In this document: one piece after another, positions 49,150-60,149 of the stretch | How the letters are laid out: each line of letters begins with the position of its first letter | Numbering within the stretch: the stretch's first letter is position 1 | Source of the DNA: Prostheceraeus crozeri | Lineage: Eukaryota; Platyhelminthes; Polycladida; Euryleptidae | Assembly: GCA_907163375.1 (NCBI GenBank) | Contig: CAJQUW010006407.1 | Span: forward strand, 281,506-345,505 | Direction: 5' to 3' | Length of the DNA: 64,000 nt | Made by a program: the position numbers and the translations under genes | The notes under the pieces: model-generated | Told to the model about the DNA's origin: nothing | The model's input: the letters and a program-made list of their open reading frames with translations, nothing else | The model's database searches: none

Positions 49150-50540
49150 TAATTTGTAAAAATAATTGTTATGAAGAAATTGCGAGCACAATTATTGTGA
49201 AGAAATATCCCCCGTTTCTCCGGATTTGGAATTGCTTCATGATTTCACTACTTCTAAATTGGAATATCCGCTTTTCCTAAGAACCTCCTTAATGTCTCTT
49301 TTTTAAAGCACTTTGACCCTTTAACACTTCGCGAATTCCATTTGTCCTATTATGCGGTTCTTCAGAAAAATCGGTGCTAAGGACTCATTGAAGCAGAGGG
49401 AACCGAACTGAAAGGTCTTCCATTACGTTTGTTAGAGACTACTTTGTGATTGACCAAATAAAAAGCCAATTTTGCTTTAAGTACGAAAAGAAATGTTTGG
49501 TTTTGTGTCCGATCTATCGCACGGAAGTCTCTACCAAATTTAAGGACTCAAACATTCTGTTCTAAAATGCATCTTGTTTTGATGCCTGCAATGTATAGAG
49601 CCGTTCGTCGTATTATTCTTATTTGTAACTTAGTACGTATTTGCATCACTTTTTCGTCAGACATAAACCCGTAGACTTTTATCATTACTCCTACCTAGAG
49701 CTGAATGGCTATCTATAAAACAAAGTACCAAAAAAGGGCTTTTTCTTTGCAACACGCAAGTATTGAATCACTTAGTAAACCTCAACTAAATGAGCACTCG
49801 GCACAATGCGGCTTCGTTATTTAAATTATGCTGTAACTTTCGTAATTTGAGTTCCTGACTATGGCACCATGAGCGTTATCTTTTAGTAACGTGTAGAAAG
49901 TAGCATTTCCGCAAAGAATGTAATATGTTTCACCGCTAAATATCATTGTAGTACAGTTCCGCACTTAAACGGTGCCCTGCTTTCATCGGCAATACGATGC
50001 AAAGCGTGAACAAACATCGAGGGCGCGGAGATAGTGGTTGCGAGCACTTCCACAAACTACATCACATTAGAATATTTGGAGCGCAGAAGCCGTATAGCTT
50101 TGCATCAAAAAATGTTAAGGCGTGATCATCAATTCAAAAATGAAAGAGCAACGTAGACAAGTGCGCATTGTTGCATTTCTCCATAGCTCCGATCGCTGAA
50201 ATATGGAATCAGTGTATTAAGCGTTGCAAATGTTCTACATCGATGCCGGATCCATTTCATCCACGGCCATATTCTTCCGGTATTAGTCGAAGTCTGGCCA
50301 TGCCTATTCGTTGCTAAATTATTCATTACTCAGATCAGTTAATCGCGAATGCCTACACCCATGTCAATCTTCGTCAAAAATTAAGTGATGAGACAGAATT
50401 TGTGCCACGTTTCCTTTTCTCTTTCCTTTTGAATATTCCTCATTTCTCTGACTTCGTTAAAACTTACATGCTGTGAATTCATGCGGTACGAATATTGTAA
50501 TACATTTATCGATGAGAAAATATTCCTTGACTTCTCCTGA
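49150..50540. other. NCX intron, nothing recognised
   Basis: Ordinary-composition unique sequence, no element or exon seen. Confidence 0.5.
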
Positions 50541-50544
50541 GAGT

Positions 50545-50748
50545 GGTCTCCGTGGCACAGTGGTTAAGTGCTTCGCCTTGCGATCTTTCGGTCCAGAGGT
50601 CGAGCCCCGAAAGTGTCATTGGAAGTCGTCAGGAAGGGAATCCGGACTAAAAGATCACAATGCTTCAGATTGAAGTCTGACTGTTTCAGCACCGTCCAAG
50701 TCCCCCAGCTAAGAGTGGAGTATGTGGGCGTTAAACTATCGCTTCATT
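50545..50748 (+). mobile_element. SINE-A copy, full length
   Basis: GGTCTCCGTGGCACAGTGGT, B box GGTCGAGCCCC, GTGTCATTGGAAGTCGTCAG, AATCCGGACTAAAAGATCAC, CTGACTGTTTCAGCACCGTC, GTATGTGGGCGTTAAAC, ending CTTCATTG. It lies about 185 bp upstream of the NCX exon at 50933, in the intron, same strand. Confidence 0.93.
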
Positions 50749-50932
50749 GAAGATGGGATGGAGCTCTCTGGAATAATTTTTCATCAGAGTGACCAATTAT
50801 TGTGGTGTCGGTGGAATACTTAAAAACATTCCCTATGTTGTTTGATGTAACAGATATAATAACAGCCACAACTATGCATGTAACGGTCCAAATTTACAAT
50901 CTGTTGAATTGATTGTTTCCAGACTACGGTGG

Positions 50933-51081
50933 TGGATGGCTCTGCTTCTGTATTTGCATCGCATTGATTGGAGTATTAACCATGGTCATTGGCGATTTGG
51001 CCTCTCACTTTGGTTGCACGATTGGCCTTACTGATGCAGTCACTGCTATCACATTCGTGGCTCTAGGAACAAGTCTTCCTG
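50933..51081 (+). CDS. NCX: Na+/Ca2+ exchanger (NCX), exon with the start of the alpha-2 repeat
   Basis: A 149-bp exon between acceptor GATTGTTTCCAG and donor GTAAGA. It opens in phase 1 (second base of a codon) and reads Y-GGGWLCFCICIALIGVLTM, then VIGDLASHFGCTIGLTDAVT and AITFVALGTSLP. A hydrophobic helix is followed by the GDLASHFGCTIGL and FVALGTS.P blocks that begin the alpha-2 repeat, which lines the ion pathway with alpha-1. It ends in phase 1 with G, completed by AT of the next exon to give Asp (the PDTFAS motif). GGGW is closer to invertebrate NCX proteins, e.g. fly Calx GGGY, than to the vertebrate WNGW. The family segment that should come just before (acidic run, helix with FWK and FVPPT) is not directly upstream, so an exon lies elsewhere in the 34.6-kb gap. 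Confidence 0.96.
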
Positions 51082-52165
51082 GTAAGAAAAAGCTTAATTG
51101 AAGTTTCAAGCTGATTGCAACATTGGGGGATGAGTATTACACGGTCCTTGAGCAAAGGTTTCTTCTTACGGTTAAAATCACAATACCGAATTGATGGCCT
51201 CTACAGAACTACTGGGGTTGAGCGTCGGACTCTTTGTTGTAGAAATCAAAGAATCCCACTAAAAAATACGTCGGTCCGAAGTCGGATAACCGCCTCGTTC
51301 CGAGGTATAAATGTCCGCATGGCCGATGGTCGGTACGACGTCAGAAACTGATTCCTCATTATAAAAAGAGCACTCTAGGACTACTACCTGCTGTCATGAA
51401 ATAGGGTGTCTATGGAGTTATATGAAAAAGTCTGAATTTTCGGACTTTAGAATATTTTTGATATTGAACATTCATTTCCACGTTTCAAGTAAAGATTCTG
51501 ATTTGATCTTAGAATATTCCTTGAATTTTTGCAATTTGAATATTAAAATGCGGCGGAAATTTCTTTGTTGGAAGTTTTGAATTTTTCCATAAATTCATTT
51601 GCGGAAATTTCTCCAACAAAAAATTCCTCTCCTTGTTGACCTGAGGAGACAATAACGTTTTTCAAAATAGTGATATGTCACCATAAAGTTCTCGAAAATC
51701 ATTCCAGTCAAAAAAAATATTAATTTTAGTATATGCGTTGGGTTGAAGTACGTTCTGCAATTTAAGTTTCAGCTCATAAGATCAATGGGGTGTTTGAATG
51801 AAATATGAACCTATGTTAGCAATTTCCCCTGAATATAATGGACATATTCATTAACTTACGCAAACTAATAAATGTTGGTTTTAGTAATGTGTTTCCAGCT
51901 TTCGTAAGAGTCTTTGATCGTCACCAATTGTACAGTCATGCAATAACGTTCAGCTCTTGATATGCACAACCGGCACGATTACTGCATGTTGTATTTTACT
52001 AAATATGAGGTTTCTTAAATTGAATAAATAGCTGTTTTGTTAAGGGAACAGAAATGATCGTTTTAACGCTGCTCAGTTAAAGCGATTTATATAACTGTGT
52101 TTAAAGCCAGGTATTTAAACATGGTTTTAAAACCCCGGTTTCAAGCACGTTTTAAAATATTTTTT
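51082..52165. other. NCX intron, nothing recognised
   Basis: AT-rich, with a weak local inverted repeat around 51550-51630 (GCGGAAATTTCT words). The 78-codon frame at 51115-51351 has no recognisable domain. Confidence 0.5.
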
Positions 52166-52169
52166 AAAT

Positions 52170-54165
52170 TAGTATTCGCGCGAGAGTGATATTGACGTTT
52201 GTTCTTCCTAAATCGTCGAGCGCGACCGAGATTCTTATTATTTCGTAATTCTATGTGTGTCAACCAACATCAGTACAAATAAAACGGCAAATTGCTCTAA
52301 GCCACAACTCCAGTCGTCTTGCAAGATATGGAGGATTGAACATCGCAAAATCCCATTTCTTTTATGCGAGATCGCATAGCATTAGAGCGAACATTGGAAT
52401 GATTAATGCGATATGCATGATCTAACAGAGGTCATTTAGATTTTTATTATTACTCGAAAAAATGATTTTTTATGTCATTTTTTATGGACAAAATGTTTGC
52501 ACTGAGTTTCAGGCAGATTTCCTTCCACAGCTCGTTTGAAAATGAGACATTGAGTTCGTGGCAGTGTAGGTGAGTTTGCCGAACTTAGTCTGGTTTTAAA
52601 GTCCAATGAAAGCGTCAAGTGAACAGGGATAGCGAGATTTGTTGTTTGCAAGTTTTTAAACTAAAGGACAGCACATAGTTAGAGTCCAGCGTCAACAACG
52701 AAGCTAATTATTATAGTATAAAAAATCATTACTGTTATTTTTATCTACTACGGAACTAAAGCAATACTAATTGAAAACGCATTACATGAATGTAACCTCA
52801 TATAAAATTTATATTTTACTAACTGCATTTAAGCTGCTGAAATTGACATTAAAACACAAACAGTTCATGTAGTGTGTAAATTTAGTCTGTGGTACAAATG
52901 GTGGAATAGTGAAAAGCAACATATTTGGTATCCCGTATTGAATAATAATCATGTAATCTATGCATTGTGAAAAGTATATTTAAGCGGGAATTCTCAAGTT
53001 AGCGTATAATCTGCATATGTCTAACTTCAATTGCATTGCTGCCCTTTTTTCTTACATTGCTGCCCAGACCATTTCAGTCACGCACAATAGCATTAACATA
53101 GATTTTTCGGGCAACAATGTAGGACTTTTTCAGGCGCTTTCGATCATGTTGGCCCACTCTTCCTAATGATTCTTAAATTAAAAAAGTTGCTGTCGGACGA
53201 AAACAAACGACTTCGTCGACAGAAAACTTCTCTTTGTAGAAACATTGACATCAACTGTGAACCCGTCTTGGCTGATGTGGATACCGGTGCTAAACGGGTC
53301 ACCTGAAAACTTAGCCCCAATTCTGGGCGGCGTTTCTTTATCGTTTGATATTGGCTGCTCATTGTTCGATTGCTATGGTATTATGTCAGCAGATTGTGCC
53401 AATTCATTAACGTTACATGTTCCAATGTTTCCTTTCTAGTCAAGCAGAAGAAGAGACGATCTGTCTAATTCTGTGATTGAACCGTTTCATAGCAGATCAT
53501 AGTAAGCGCTGAACCTGCGACATGAAATGGAATACTAGAAACTAAATCAATAACCAAGAATGACTGAAATGCATTACACGCACTGATGATATGGACACCG
53601 TCTTGTCGGATTCCAAATGAACTAAGACGTCGAATGGAAGTTGTGGTAATAACTGTCAATCTAACTTTCATAAGAATGCTTATTTCACAAAGTCAATAAA
53701 CAAAACATGTTGCACATAGAAGAAGTTCTGTGAAGATCATTTTGTGAGCTGGAAAATGTGCTTCTTTAACTGCAACAACAAATCTCGCTGTCATGACGCT
53801 TTCATTAACTTTAACAGAAAGTTCGGCAAACCACCTACACTCAGAAATGTCTCATTTCAACGAGCTGTGGAAGAAATCTGCCTGAAAAGTGCAAACATTT
53901 GTCATAAAAATGACAAAAATCATTTTGAGTAATTAAATGAATGTTAGATCATGCTATTAATCATTCCAAATTCGAAAATGCATGGATCTGCATAAAGAAA
54001 TGGGATTTTGCGATGTTCAATCCTCCATAGCTTGCAAGATGACTGGAGTTGTGACTTAAGAATTGCCGTTTTACTGATGTTGGTTGACACTACAAATTAA
54101 AGATGATAAGAATCTCGTGCGCAAATTTAGGAAGAAAACGTCAGTAGCTCTCGGACTAAGGAAAT
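52170..54165. repeat. Large inverted repeat, arms about 420-500 bp
   Basis: Left arm about 52170-52675 and right arm about 53745-54165 are inverted copies, roughly 80% alike with many small indels. Shared blocks are GTCAACCAACATCAGTA, CTATGGAGGATTGAACATCG (one difference), CGCAAAATCCCATTTCTTT, GCATGATCTAACA, AATGTTTGCACT, TTTCAGGCAGATTT, TCCACAGCTCGTT, TTTGCCGAACTT and AGCGAGATTTGTTGTT. The roughly 1.07-kb spacer holds a hAT-MITE fragment. It may be an old foldback or long-TIR DNA transposon; no transposase is recognised and the ends are not sharply defined. Confidence 0.85.
53352..53475 (-). mobile_element. hAT-type MITE, end fragment
   Basis: From GGCTGCTCATTGTTCGATTG through CCAATGTTTCCTTTCTAGTC to the terminal CTGTCTAATTCTGTG: the CACAGAATTAGA end of the family, in reverse orientation. 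About 124 bp remain. It lies in the spacer of the large inverted repeat. Confidence 0.88.
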
Positions 54166-54169
54166 TTTG

Positions 54170-54856
54170 TCGTTAAAACTGCTTGCTGTCCTTAATTGAT
54201 GAGTAATATTGGTTGTTAATTGAGCTGCTGTAGCGCCTTGGGATGTTCTATCCAACAGTGAGAGCATAAGGATGCGCGTGACAAGGAGATGCGACCAGCT
54301 TTTCTATTCTTCTGTCTGTTAGTTTTATTTAGAGACGAGATGGCGGAAGATCCAAGACATTCTTTTGAGAAATTGAGTAGGAGGTGCTGGTAAATATAAG
54401 TAGTATGATGTGAAATCTCAACCTGTTATAATTGTGAATAGAATCACATCGACAGTTCTCACATCAAAACAGGTTTTAGGGGCGACATCTATAATTGTTC
54501 AATTTAAACGATGCAAAATGCTTGGATCAACAGTTGCTGATCTCATTTTGTATTGAACATTTCAAAAAAATGAAAGCACGTGCTTGAAATCTTAATTTTA
54601 ATTAGGACTGAAGATATTCTCCAACCCAGTACTTATGATGTCGTTAAGTGTACCAATCTGGATGCAACCAATTTTCTTAAATGAACTCGATCCCAATGTA
54701 ACTTTCTGCGTGACAACAGAGCATTAAGTGCAAACCCAATAAGTGGTATCATTATCGACAAAAATGGAAACCTTAAGCGTACTTATGCTTCTAACACGTC
54801 TTCCAGATACCTTTAGGGATTTCCCTTTAATTGCATTAGAAAAGAATACAAGCTAT
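54170..54856. other. NCX intron, nothing recognised
   Basis: AT-rich unique sequence. Confidence 0.5.
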
Positions 54857-54970
54857 CACACAGAAAACGTCATCAGTCATGCGTCATCTTCCATCGTCCA
54901 TCACGCTGTCACACAGAAAACGTCATCAGTCATGCGTCATCTTCCATCGTCCATCACGCTGTCACACAGG
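54857..54970. repeat. Tandem duplication, 53-bp unit, two full copies plus the start of a third
   Basis: CACACAGAAAACGTCATCAG begins at 54857 and again at 54910, and CACACAGGAAAA at 54963. The two full units are essentially identical, so the duplication is recent. Since 53 is not a multiple of 3, the same sequence is read in two frames by the 126-codon frame at 54743-55123, making its product look internally related. The unit also contains TGACG-like words in inverse form (CGTCATC). Confidence 0.92.
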
Positions 54971-55167
54971 AAAATTCATAAGGCGTCGTCCATCGGACAT
55001 AAAGCCAGAAATTATGCGGCTGATGAAGTTCATTTCCATCTGCTATCAGACATCAGCCGCGAGACCGTTCTAAAATTAGAACAACGTGAAGTGACGTCTG
55101 AGGGAAGATATAGGAAGCTGTGATTTGCAAAGAGAACCAATGTGTCAGAAAACAGCTCTTGTTCACC

Positions 55168-55386
55168 ATGTCGGACGAGGACAAGGATGAGGTTAAACGG
55201 TTAAAAGTAAAAAATATCCCTGACTGTGTCGGAAATGGATTTCCCGAGTGTGACTGCGGTAGGCGGAAGACGGCAGATGAAAATCGTCTCATCACGCCTT
55301 GTGAAGACTGTGCAAAGAGGCGAGTGACGTGGAAGATGAAAGACGCCTTATTCTGTGTTGCAGCGGCCTTACTGGTCAACAGTTAA
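55168..55386 (+). CDS. Unassigned small open reading frame, 72 codons, good Kozak context
   Basis: The Met at 55168 sits in CACCATGTC, a strong initiation context. The product is acidic then basic (MSDEDKDEVKRLKVK), followed by a Cys cluster (C-x8-C-x-C ... C-x2-C) and a short hydrophobic tail (ALFCVAAALLV). An upstream in-frame Met at 55120 is possible. The region is more GC-rich than its surroundings. I do not recognise a family. It could be a small gene, an exon, or part of a decayed element; the NCX intron setting and opposite-strand frame at 55053-55379 argue for caution. Confidence 0.25.
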   Translation: MSDEDKDEVKRLKVKNIPDCVGNGFPECDCGRRKTADENRLITPCEDCAKRRVTWKMKDALFCVAAALLVNS

Positions 55387-55486
55387 TGGCGAAGACGTTC
55401 TATCGGTCTTAGGTAAACACTGTGATTGCTCGCTCCCGATGTTATCTGAATTCTTAAAAATGATTAAAGAACAGTAATAATTACGT

Positions 55487-55550
55487 TCGCATATATCCGG
55501 CGCCTCAAGGGACATACACGAAAAACCGCCGCTATATGCGAACTCCCGGA
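55487..55550. mobile_element. pogo-like MITE, small fragment
   Basis: GTTCGCATATATCCGGCG at the left and CCGCCGCTATATGCGAAC at the right are inverted copies and resemble the inner end of the pogo-like fragment at 56505-56657 (CCGCCGATATATGCGAATTC). Confidence 0.5.
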
Positions 55551-55559
55551 ATTTTGAAA

Positions 55560-56500
55560 GTTTTTGTGAAATCTGCAACGCGGAGGGCGGGGGGTTCGAG
55601 GATCATGCCATGTCATCATACAATTGGTAAATGAACGTGTATTGACTCAATGAATTATGGCTGTTTCGTCTACTGCCTTAAATAACATGTACATATTGAC
55701 CTATTGTCCAACATACAGAACATGTACATGTAATTTGTCTTATTCAATAGAATATCTAAAAATTGTTGCCTTTCTGAACTGATGCTTGCACCGTAAGTAT
55801 CGCAAACCCGTATATCACTATGTTTGTCAAAAACTGAGTATGCCACCCCCCCCCCCCCGTGGCTTTTGAATCTCAGAAGAGAGATATGAAGCTATCTGCG
55901 TTTCATGCCCTAACATGCTTACCTGCTATATGAAGACAGCAAAACAAAGGAAGAATATGCAATAAATCAGAGACGCTGCTAAGAGTCACGTGCAGGGAAA
56001 CCATAGAGATGGATGGGGTAGCGAGCCGCTTTCTTCATTGTCCTAGAGAGAGGACATGCATCGAACTGCAGCAATGTTTTTCGACGGTAGCTTGTGCTTC
56101 ACTTTGTATGACGCAACAGTCACTTAGTCCCAGGTCTGCCAATAGCATCGTAGGTGAAGCGCTTAACAGCATGCACATCATCACGTCGAATGAAAAGAAA
56201 CTAATATATGTGATCAATTCTGAATCAGTGAGATACAGTAGGCAAGAGACCTAGTTTATCTTTACTCGTCTAGCTTAGATTCCTAACAAGTCTTCATCAA
56301 CACCCCCCAAACATGATCGAGATGAATTGTAGAAGATCTAAATTTCCCACATGCCACTAGAATATTTTAGAATCGGATAGTCCTAACAGAATCGAGGTCA
56401 GCCATCCCTCGTCCACAAATGGATTCGTCATTCTAAGTGACTCCCTTCTAGGCAAAACACATTCGCTTGAGGATTTTCACATAAATTCCGCGCCGTTAGT
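55560..56500. other. NCX intron, nothing recognised
   Basis: Unique sequence with a run of about 12 C near 55847-55859. The 81- and 60-codon frames at 56009-56254 are opposite-strand overlaps of each other and unrecognised. Confidence 0.5.
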
Positions 56501-56504
56501 CAAC

Positions 56505-56657
56505 GATTTTTTTCTGTCCGGGACAAGCGAAAAATGCGCCGATATAGCCAATGCCGATACAGATCGAACTCGATTATATGGAAAAGATAGGAAATTCTGC
56601 CGGGACAAAAAGAAACCGCCGATATAGACGAACCGCCGATATATGCGAATTCTACTG
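56505..56657 (+). mobile_element. pogo/Tigger-like MITE, right-end fragment
   Basis: Ends CCGATATATGCGAATTCTAC then TG followed by TA. Inside are repeated GCCGATATA words and two GGGACAA words. The final TTCTACTG-TA is characteristic of pogo/Tigger terminal repeats and a TA target. The matching left end (TACAGTAGAA...) is not seen. The 154-codon frame at 56551-57015 starts inside this fragment and is probably spurious. Confidence 0.6.
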
Positions 56658-56659
56658 TA

Positions 56660-58040
56660 ATAACAGACATTTATTGGAATATTGGCTGATCATCATGCAA
56701 AAAAGTAAAAGCATGCAAGAAGGCACTAATAAAGTCACACATCTGCATCCTCATTATCAAATTCCTCAATATTTGAAGTTGGAATATCGAGTCAAAAATA
56801 GTCACACCACTGCCAATGCGATCTTGCACTATCTTTTATCCTTTATGTGGACTATCTTTACTGAATGTATGATAACCATTGATGGCAATTCATTCATGAT
56901 GTCATTGTTATCTATCCAAGTGTCAGTGATGCTAATAATTTCAGGCTTAAGGCATTTAATTCAGTTAATGGACATCATTCAAGCCGGATGTGTCAAGTGT
57001 GTAAACCAGAAGTAATCGTCGCTGAATTATTTTCCCACTTAATTCTTAAACTTAAACTGCATGATTAAATAGAACACATATGTAGGTTCATTTTCCATGA
57101 ACATTTTATTAATGTACAATTTTTACAAAATAGTGGTCTTTCAATTTTTTCCTCCGCGGAGGCTTGGCTGATATGAAACATATTCAAATTTCGGTTTCTT
57201 GGTCGTGCGGGCATGCCCCGAGAGGAAGCCGACTGGAAAATCCCGTCACAACGCTTAAAGCACCCGCTGAAGGAAGAATGACTTAAAACTGAATTTAGAG
57301 AATTCGCGGCCTAAGGTCTCAATGGCACAGGAGGTACGTGCCTCGCCTGGCGATCTTTTGGTCCGGCAGACAAGCGCCACAACGCGTCAGAAATGTCATT
57401 ACCATCCGAGCCCCTAGTAAGGGGGAATAGTGACGTGACGATAAAGCTTCATTTGATAACCTAAGAATCAATTGTCCCACAGTTAAGGTCCATTCCCACC
57501 AACGCGCCGCGTCCAATGTGAATGGACCTTCACGGTGTAAGAAGTCACAGCCCAGAGTCTTCTAATTCGCGTGCAGCTACAGTTGAGACTGACAAGTATG
57601 ACAATTGTAGGTTACACCACGCGTTTAGAGAGTGATCACGAGACATCAAAGGCGCGAGTGACAAAACAAGTGGTTGTAATCGGAAATTAACACCAAAGTT
57701 TCCTTACCGCTCGACAGAGGAGTGAGTAGATAAACGCGCACGCGTGAAGTTAAATGATACCAATATCTATTCTAACATGCTATGTGAACTGCTAGTGAAA
57801 TTGGTAGCGAATGAATGTGAGTTAGATAACCATGCGCGTTCTAGTGCGACTATATGCCCTAATTAACCAGTCTAAAGTGTTAATACGCACTCCACATTCA
57901 ACTTTATTCTCTATTGTCTGACATAGAAATCTAGCAATTCATGTAATTTCACCAAGATTTTAGAATAATAAGTCATTCACACTTAGCCATAAGTTTATCT
58001 TGCTGATTGATAGACAATGGACCTAGTGACAGTGAATTCA
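56660..58040. other. NCX intron with one decayed SINE
   Basis: Apart from the degenerate SINE-A at 57315-57450, nothing recognised. GGTTACACCACG at 57611 echoes a phrase in R1 but the similarity stops after it. Confidence 0.5.
57315..57450 (+). mobile_element. SINE-A copy, degenerate
   Basis: GGTCTCAATGGCACAGGAGG, then GGCGATCTTTTGGTCCGGCA, an internal deletion, then GGGGGAATAGTGACGTGACG. Head and tail blocks are recognisable; the middle is lost. Confidence 0.7.
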
Positions 58041-58050
58041 ATGCTTCAAT

Positions 58051-58569
58051 CACAGAATTAGACAGGTCGTCTCTTCTTCCGTTTGACTAGAAAGGAAACA
58101 TTGGAACATGTAACGTAAATAAAGTGGCACAATCTGCTGACATAATACCATAGCAATCGAACAATGAGCAGCCAGTTCAACATTAAACACGCCAAATTGT
58201 GCAAAGTTTCAGTGACTGTTATTAACCGGATCACACAGCAAAGAGACAGACGATGTCAAGTTCTACAGAGAACTTTGTGAACGTTTTTTCATGCGCCTGC
58301 TAACTTTTTTTAAAATGATCGGACTGCCCAACATTATCGAGAAAACTTTTGCGCAATGATCTGAATTCTTCGAATATGAAGGAGTCGTAGTGATCGGAGC
58401 ATTTTGAAGGAATTCAGAGCAATCCGCAAGCGACGCACGACTATTTTTCCTATCTCTGTAAGGTATAAAGATTTCTTTTTGCCCACTTATTAAGTTCCTG
58501 CATGTGCCATCTGTTTGAATCAGTTTGCACTTCTAGCAAAGTGATACGATTAAACAATCTAATTCTGTG
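58051..58569 (+). mobile_element. hAT-type MITE, intact 519-bp copy
   Basis: Begins CACAGAATTAGAC and ends GTCTAATTCTGTG-like (TCTAATTCTGTG), giving 12-bp terminal inverted repeats. Flanked by a perfect 8-bp duplication GCTTCAAT at 58043-58050 and 58570-58577, the hallmark of hAT insertion. Non-coding; the body is the reference for the other five copies in the window. This is the best preserved and probably the youngest copy here. Confidence 0.96.
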
Positions 58570-59114
58570 GCTTCAATGGTATAGCTTTGAAATCGAACAA
58601 TTCTATACGAAGTTAAGCTATAATTAAGTACGCGATGTACGCATTTATACCGTTGTATTATTAATCGCCACGAATAAGCGTTCTGCTGAACACAATGATG
58701 GTCGAACAAACAATAGGCTATCGCTTCTGTGTGATCAACCCTCCAGTAATGGCCAGCACACGAATGCTAAACATGGTATTTCAGTCCGAGGCAATTCTCT
58801 AAACGCTGTAACAGTCCACGGACGGTCGTCAAAATCATAGATATCTCCGGTGGTATTTTAATTAAACTCGTTCTTCAACAGCAGAAAAGCAGAAACTCGT
58901 CTTCAGCTATGTAACTTAATCCTTGACATGACATTTAAATTCCACAGTTTTCTTCTACCACAGCTGTAAGAAAACTGTGGTGTAAATGACGTGAATTGAC
59001 CGCTACTGTGGTGTAATTGCGACTTCTTTGCGTGTGTGATGCAGCACATTGAACCGATTTCTATGTAATTGCAGAAACTCTACCTTAACAATTCAACAAT
59101 TAGATCCAAACATG

Positions 59115-59680
59115 GCTGAGTTTCAAACATAGAAGTCTTTTAACGCTATCCCCTGATATAAAACGGAGAGATGAATAATTTTTAAGATTAGAAGATCTGT
59201 CTGAACTGCTAATATCCAAGCAGAAAAGGTCTTGGATATCGATGTCTAAAGAGAAAACATTTAATGGCGTGCTCTAGTTGATCGTTTTTTGCCGTGGAAG
59301 TACATTCTCGCCATCATAGCAATATCAACTGACGGTTTATCATGAAGTTAGCTATATACAAAAGAGATAGAGAATATTCGGATAAGTTGACAAAGAATGC
59401 TTCCTACCAATGTCATTGATTTCTGTCTAAATGCTGCAATCTTGGGTAGGAATTGAGCGTTATGAGTCTACCACAAACCGACAAAACCAATTAGACAATG
59501 GAATTCTGCATGTCGATAGATTAGAAACGGTTTCAGAAATCACCGATCACGCGGTCCGATATCTGTGATTCATACAACTTATACATCGAGGAAATGATGT
59601 CAGTTTGGTAGAAACTGTGGCGACAATTCGGTTACATCACTCTCGATTAAACTCGCGCTTCGTGCTCGTGTAGTCGCTGG
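59115..59680 (-). repeat. Dispersed repeat R1, copy 2, uninterrupted
   Basis: Inverted match of 575-603 plus 1337-1882. It lies in the last NCX intron and ends about 90 bp before the terminal coding exon. It shows the sequence that preceded foldback insertion in copy 1. No coding capacity. Confidence 0.85.
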
Positions 59681-59772
59681 TGGTATAAACTCCAATTATT
59701 ACATGTACGAGTACAAGAATTTGATGTCGAACATTTCATCCTCTGCCTAATCCCCTGTCACACATTTTCCAG

Positions 59773-60149
59773 ATACCTTCGCCAGTAAAGTGGCTGCCAT
59801 TGGCGATGAATACGCGGATTCATCCGTTGGAAACGTCACTGGATCGAATGCTGTCAACGTCTTCCTGGGAATCGGCCTTGCTTGGTCGATCGCAGCTATT
59901 TATCACACTTCAAAGGGCGAAAAGTTCCGTGTGAAGGCAGGCTCACTTGGCTTCTCTGTAACCGTATTCTGTATCTTCGCAATCATAGCGATCGCTGTTC
60001 TTGTCTCCCGTCGACGGAAATCCATAGGTGGAGAATTGGGAGGACCACGGACGCAGAAGTATATATCCGGGTGCTTTCTTATCTTTCTCTGGGTTACGTA
60101 TGTCGTCCTTTCAGCGTTAGAAAATTATTGTCACATCCCCGGATTTTGA
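59773..60149 (+). CDS. NCX: Na+/Ca2+ exchanger (NCX), terminal coding exon
   Basis: Starts after acceptor CACATTTTCCAG. Its first two bases complete the Asp codon from the previous exon. It reads (D)TFASKVAAIGDEYADSSVG, NVTGSNAVNVFLGIGLAWS, then the last membrane segments (FSVTVFCIFAIIAIAVLV and YISGCFLIFLWVTYVVLSAL) separated by a basic RRRKSIGGELGGPR loop, and ends ENYCHIPGF-stop at 60147-60149. PDTFAS and GNVTGSNAVNVFLGIG are the core of the alpha-2 repeat that binds the transported ions. The C terminus ends in the family's usual short GF tail, so the frame is complete. No break is visible. The protein acts in the plasma membrane as a Na+/Ca2+ antiporter. Confidence 0.97.

Noticed and set aside
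56551-57015. 154-codon plus-strand frame
   Set aside because: Its first third lies in a pogo-like MITE end; the rest is unrecognised and AT-rich.
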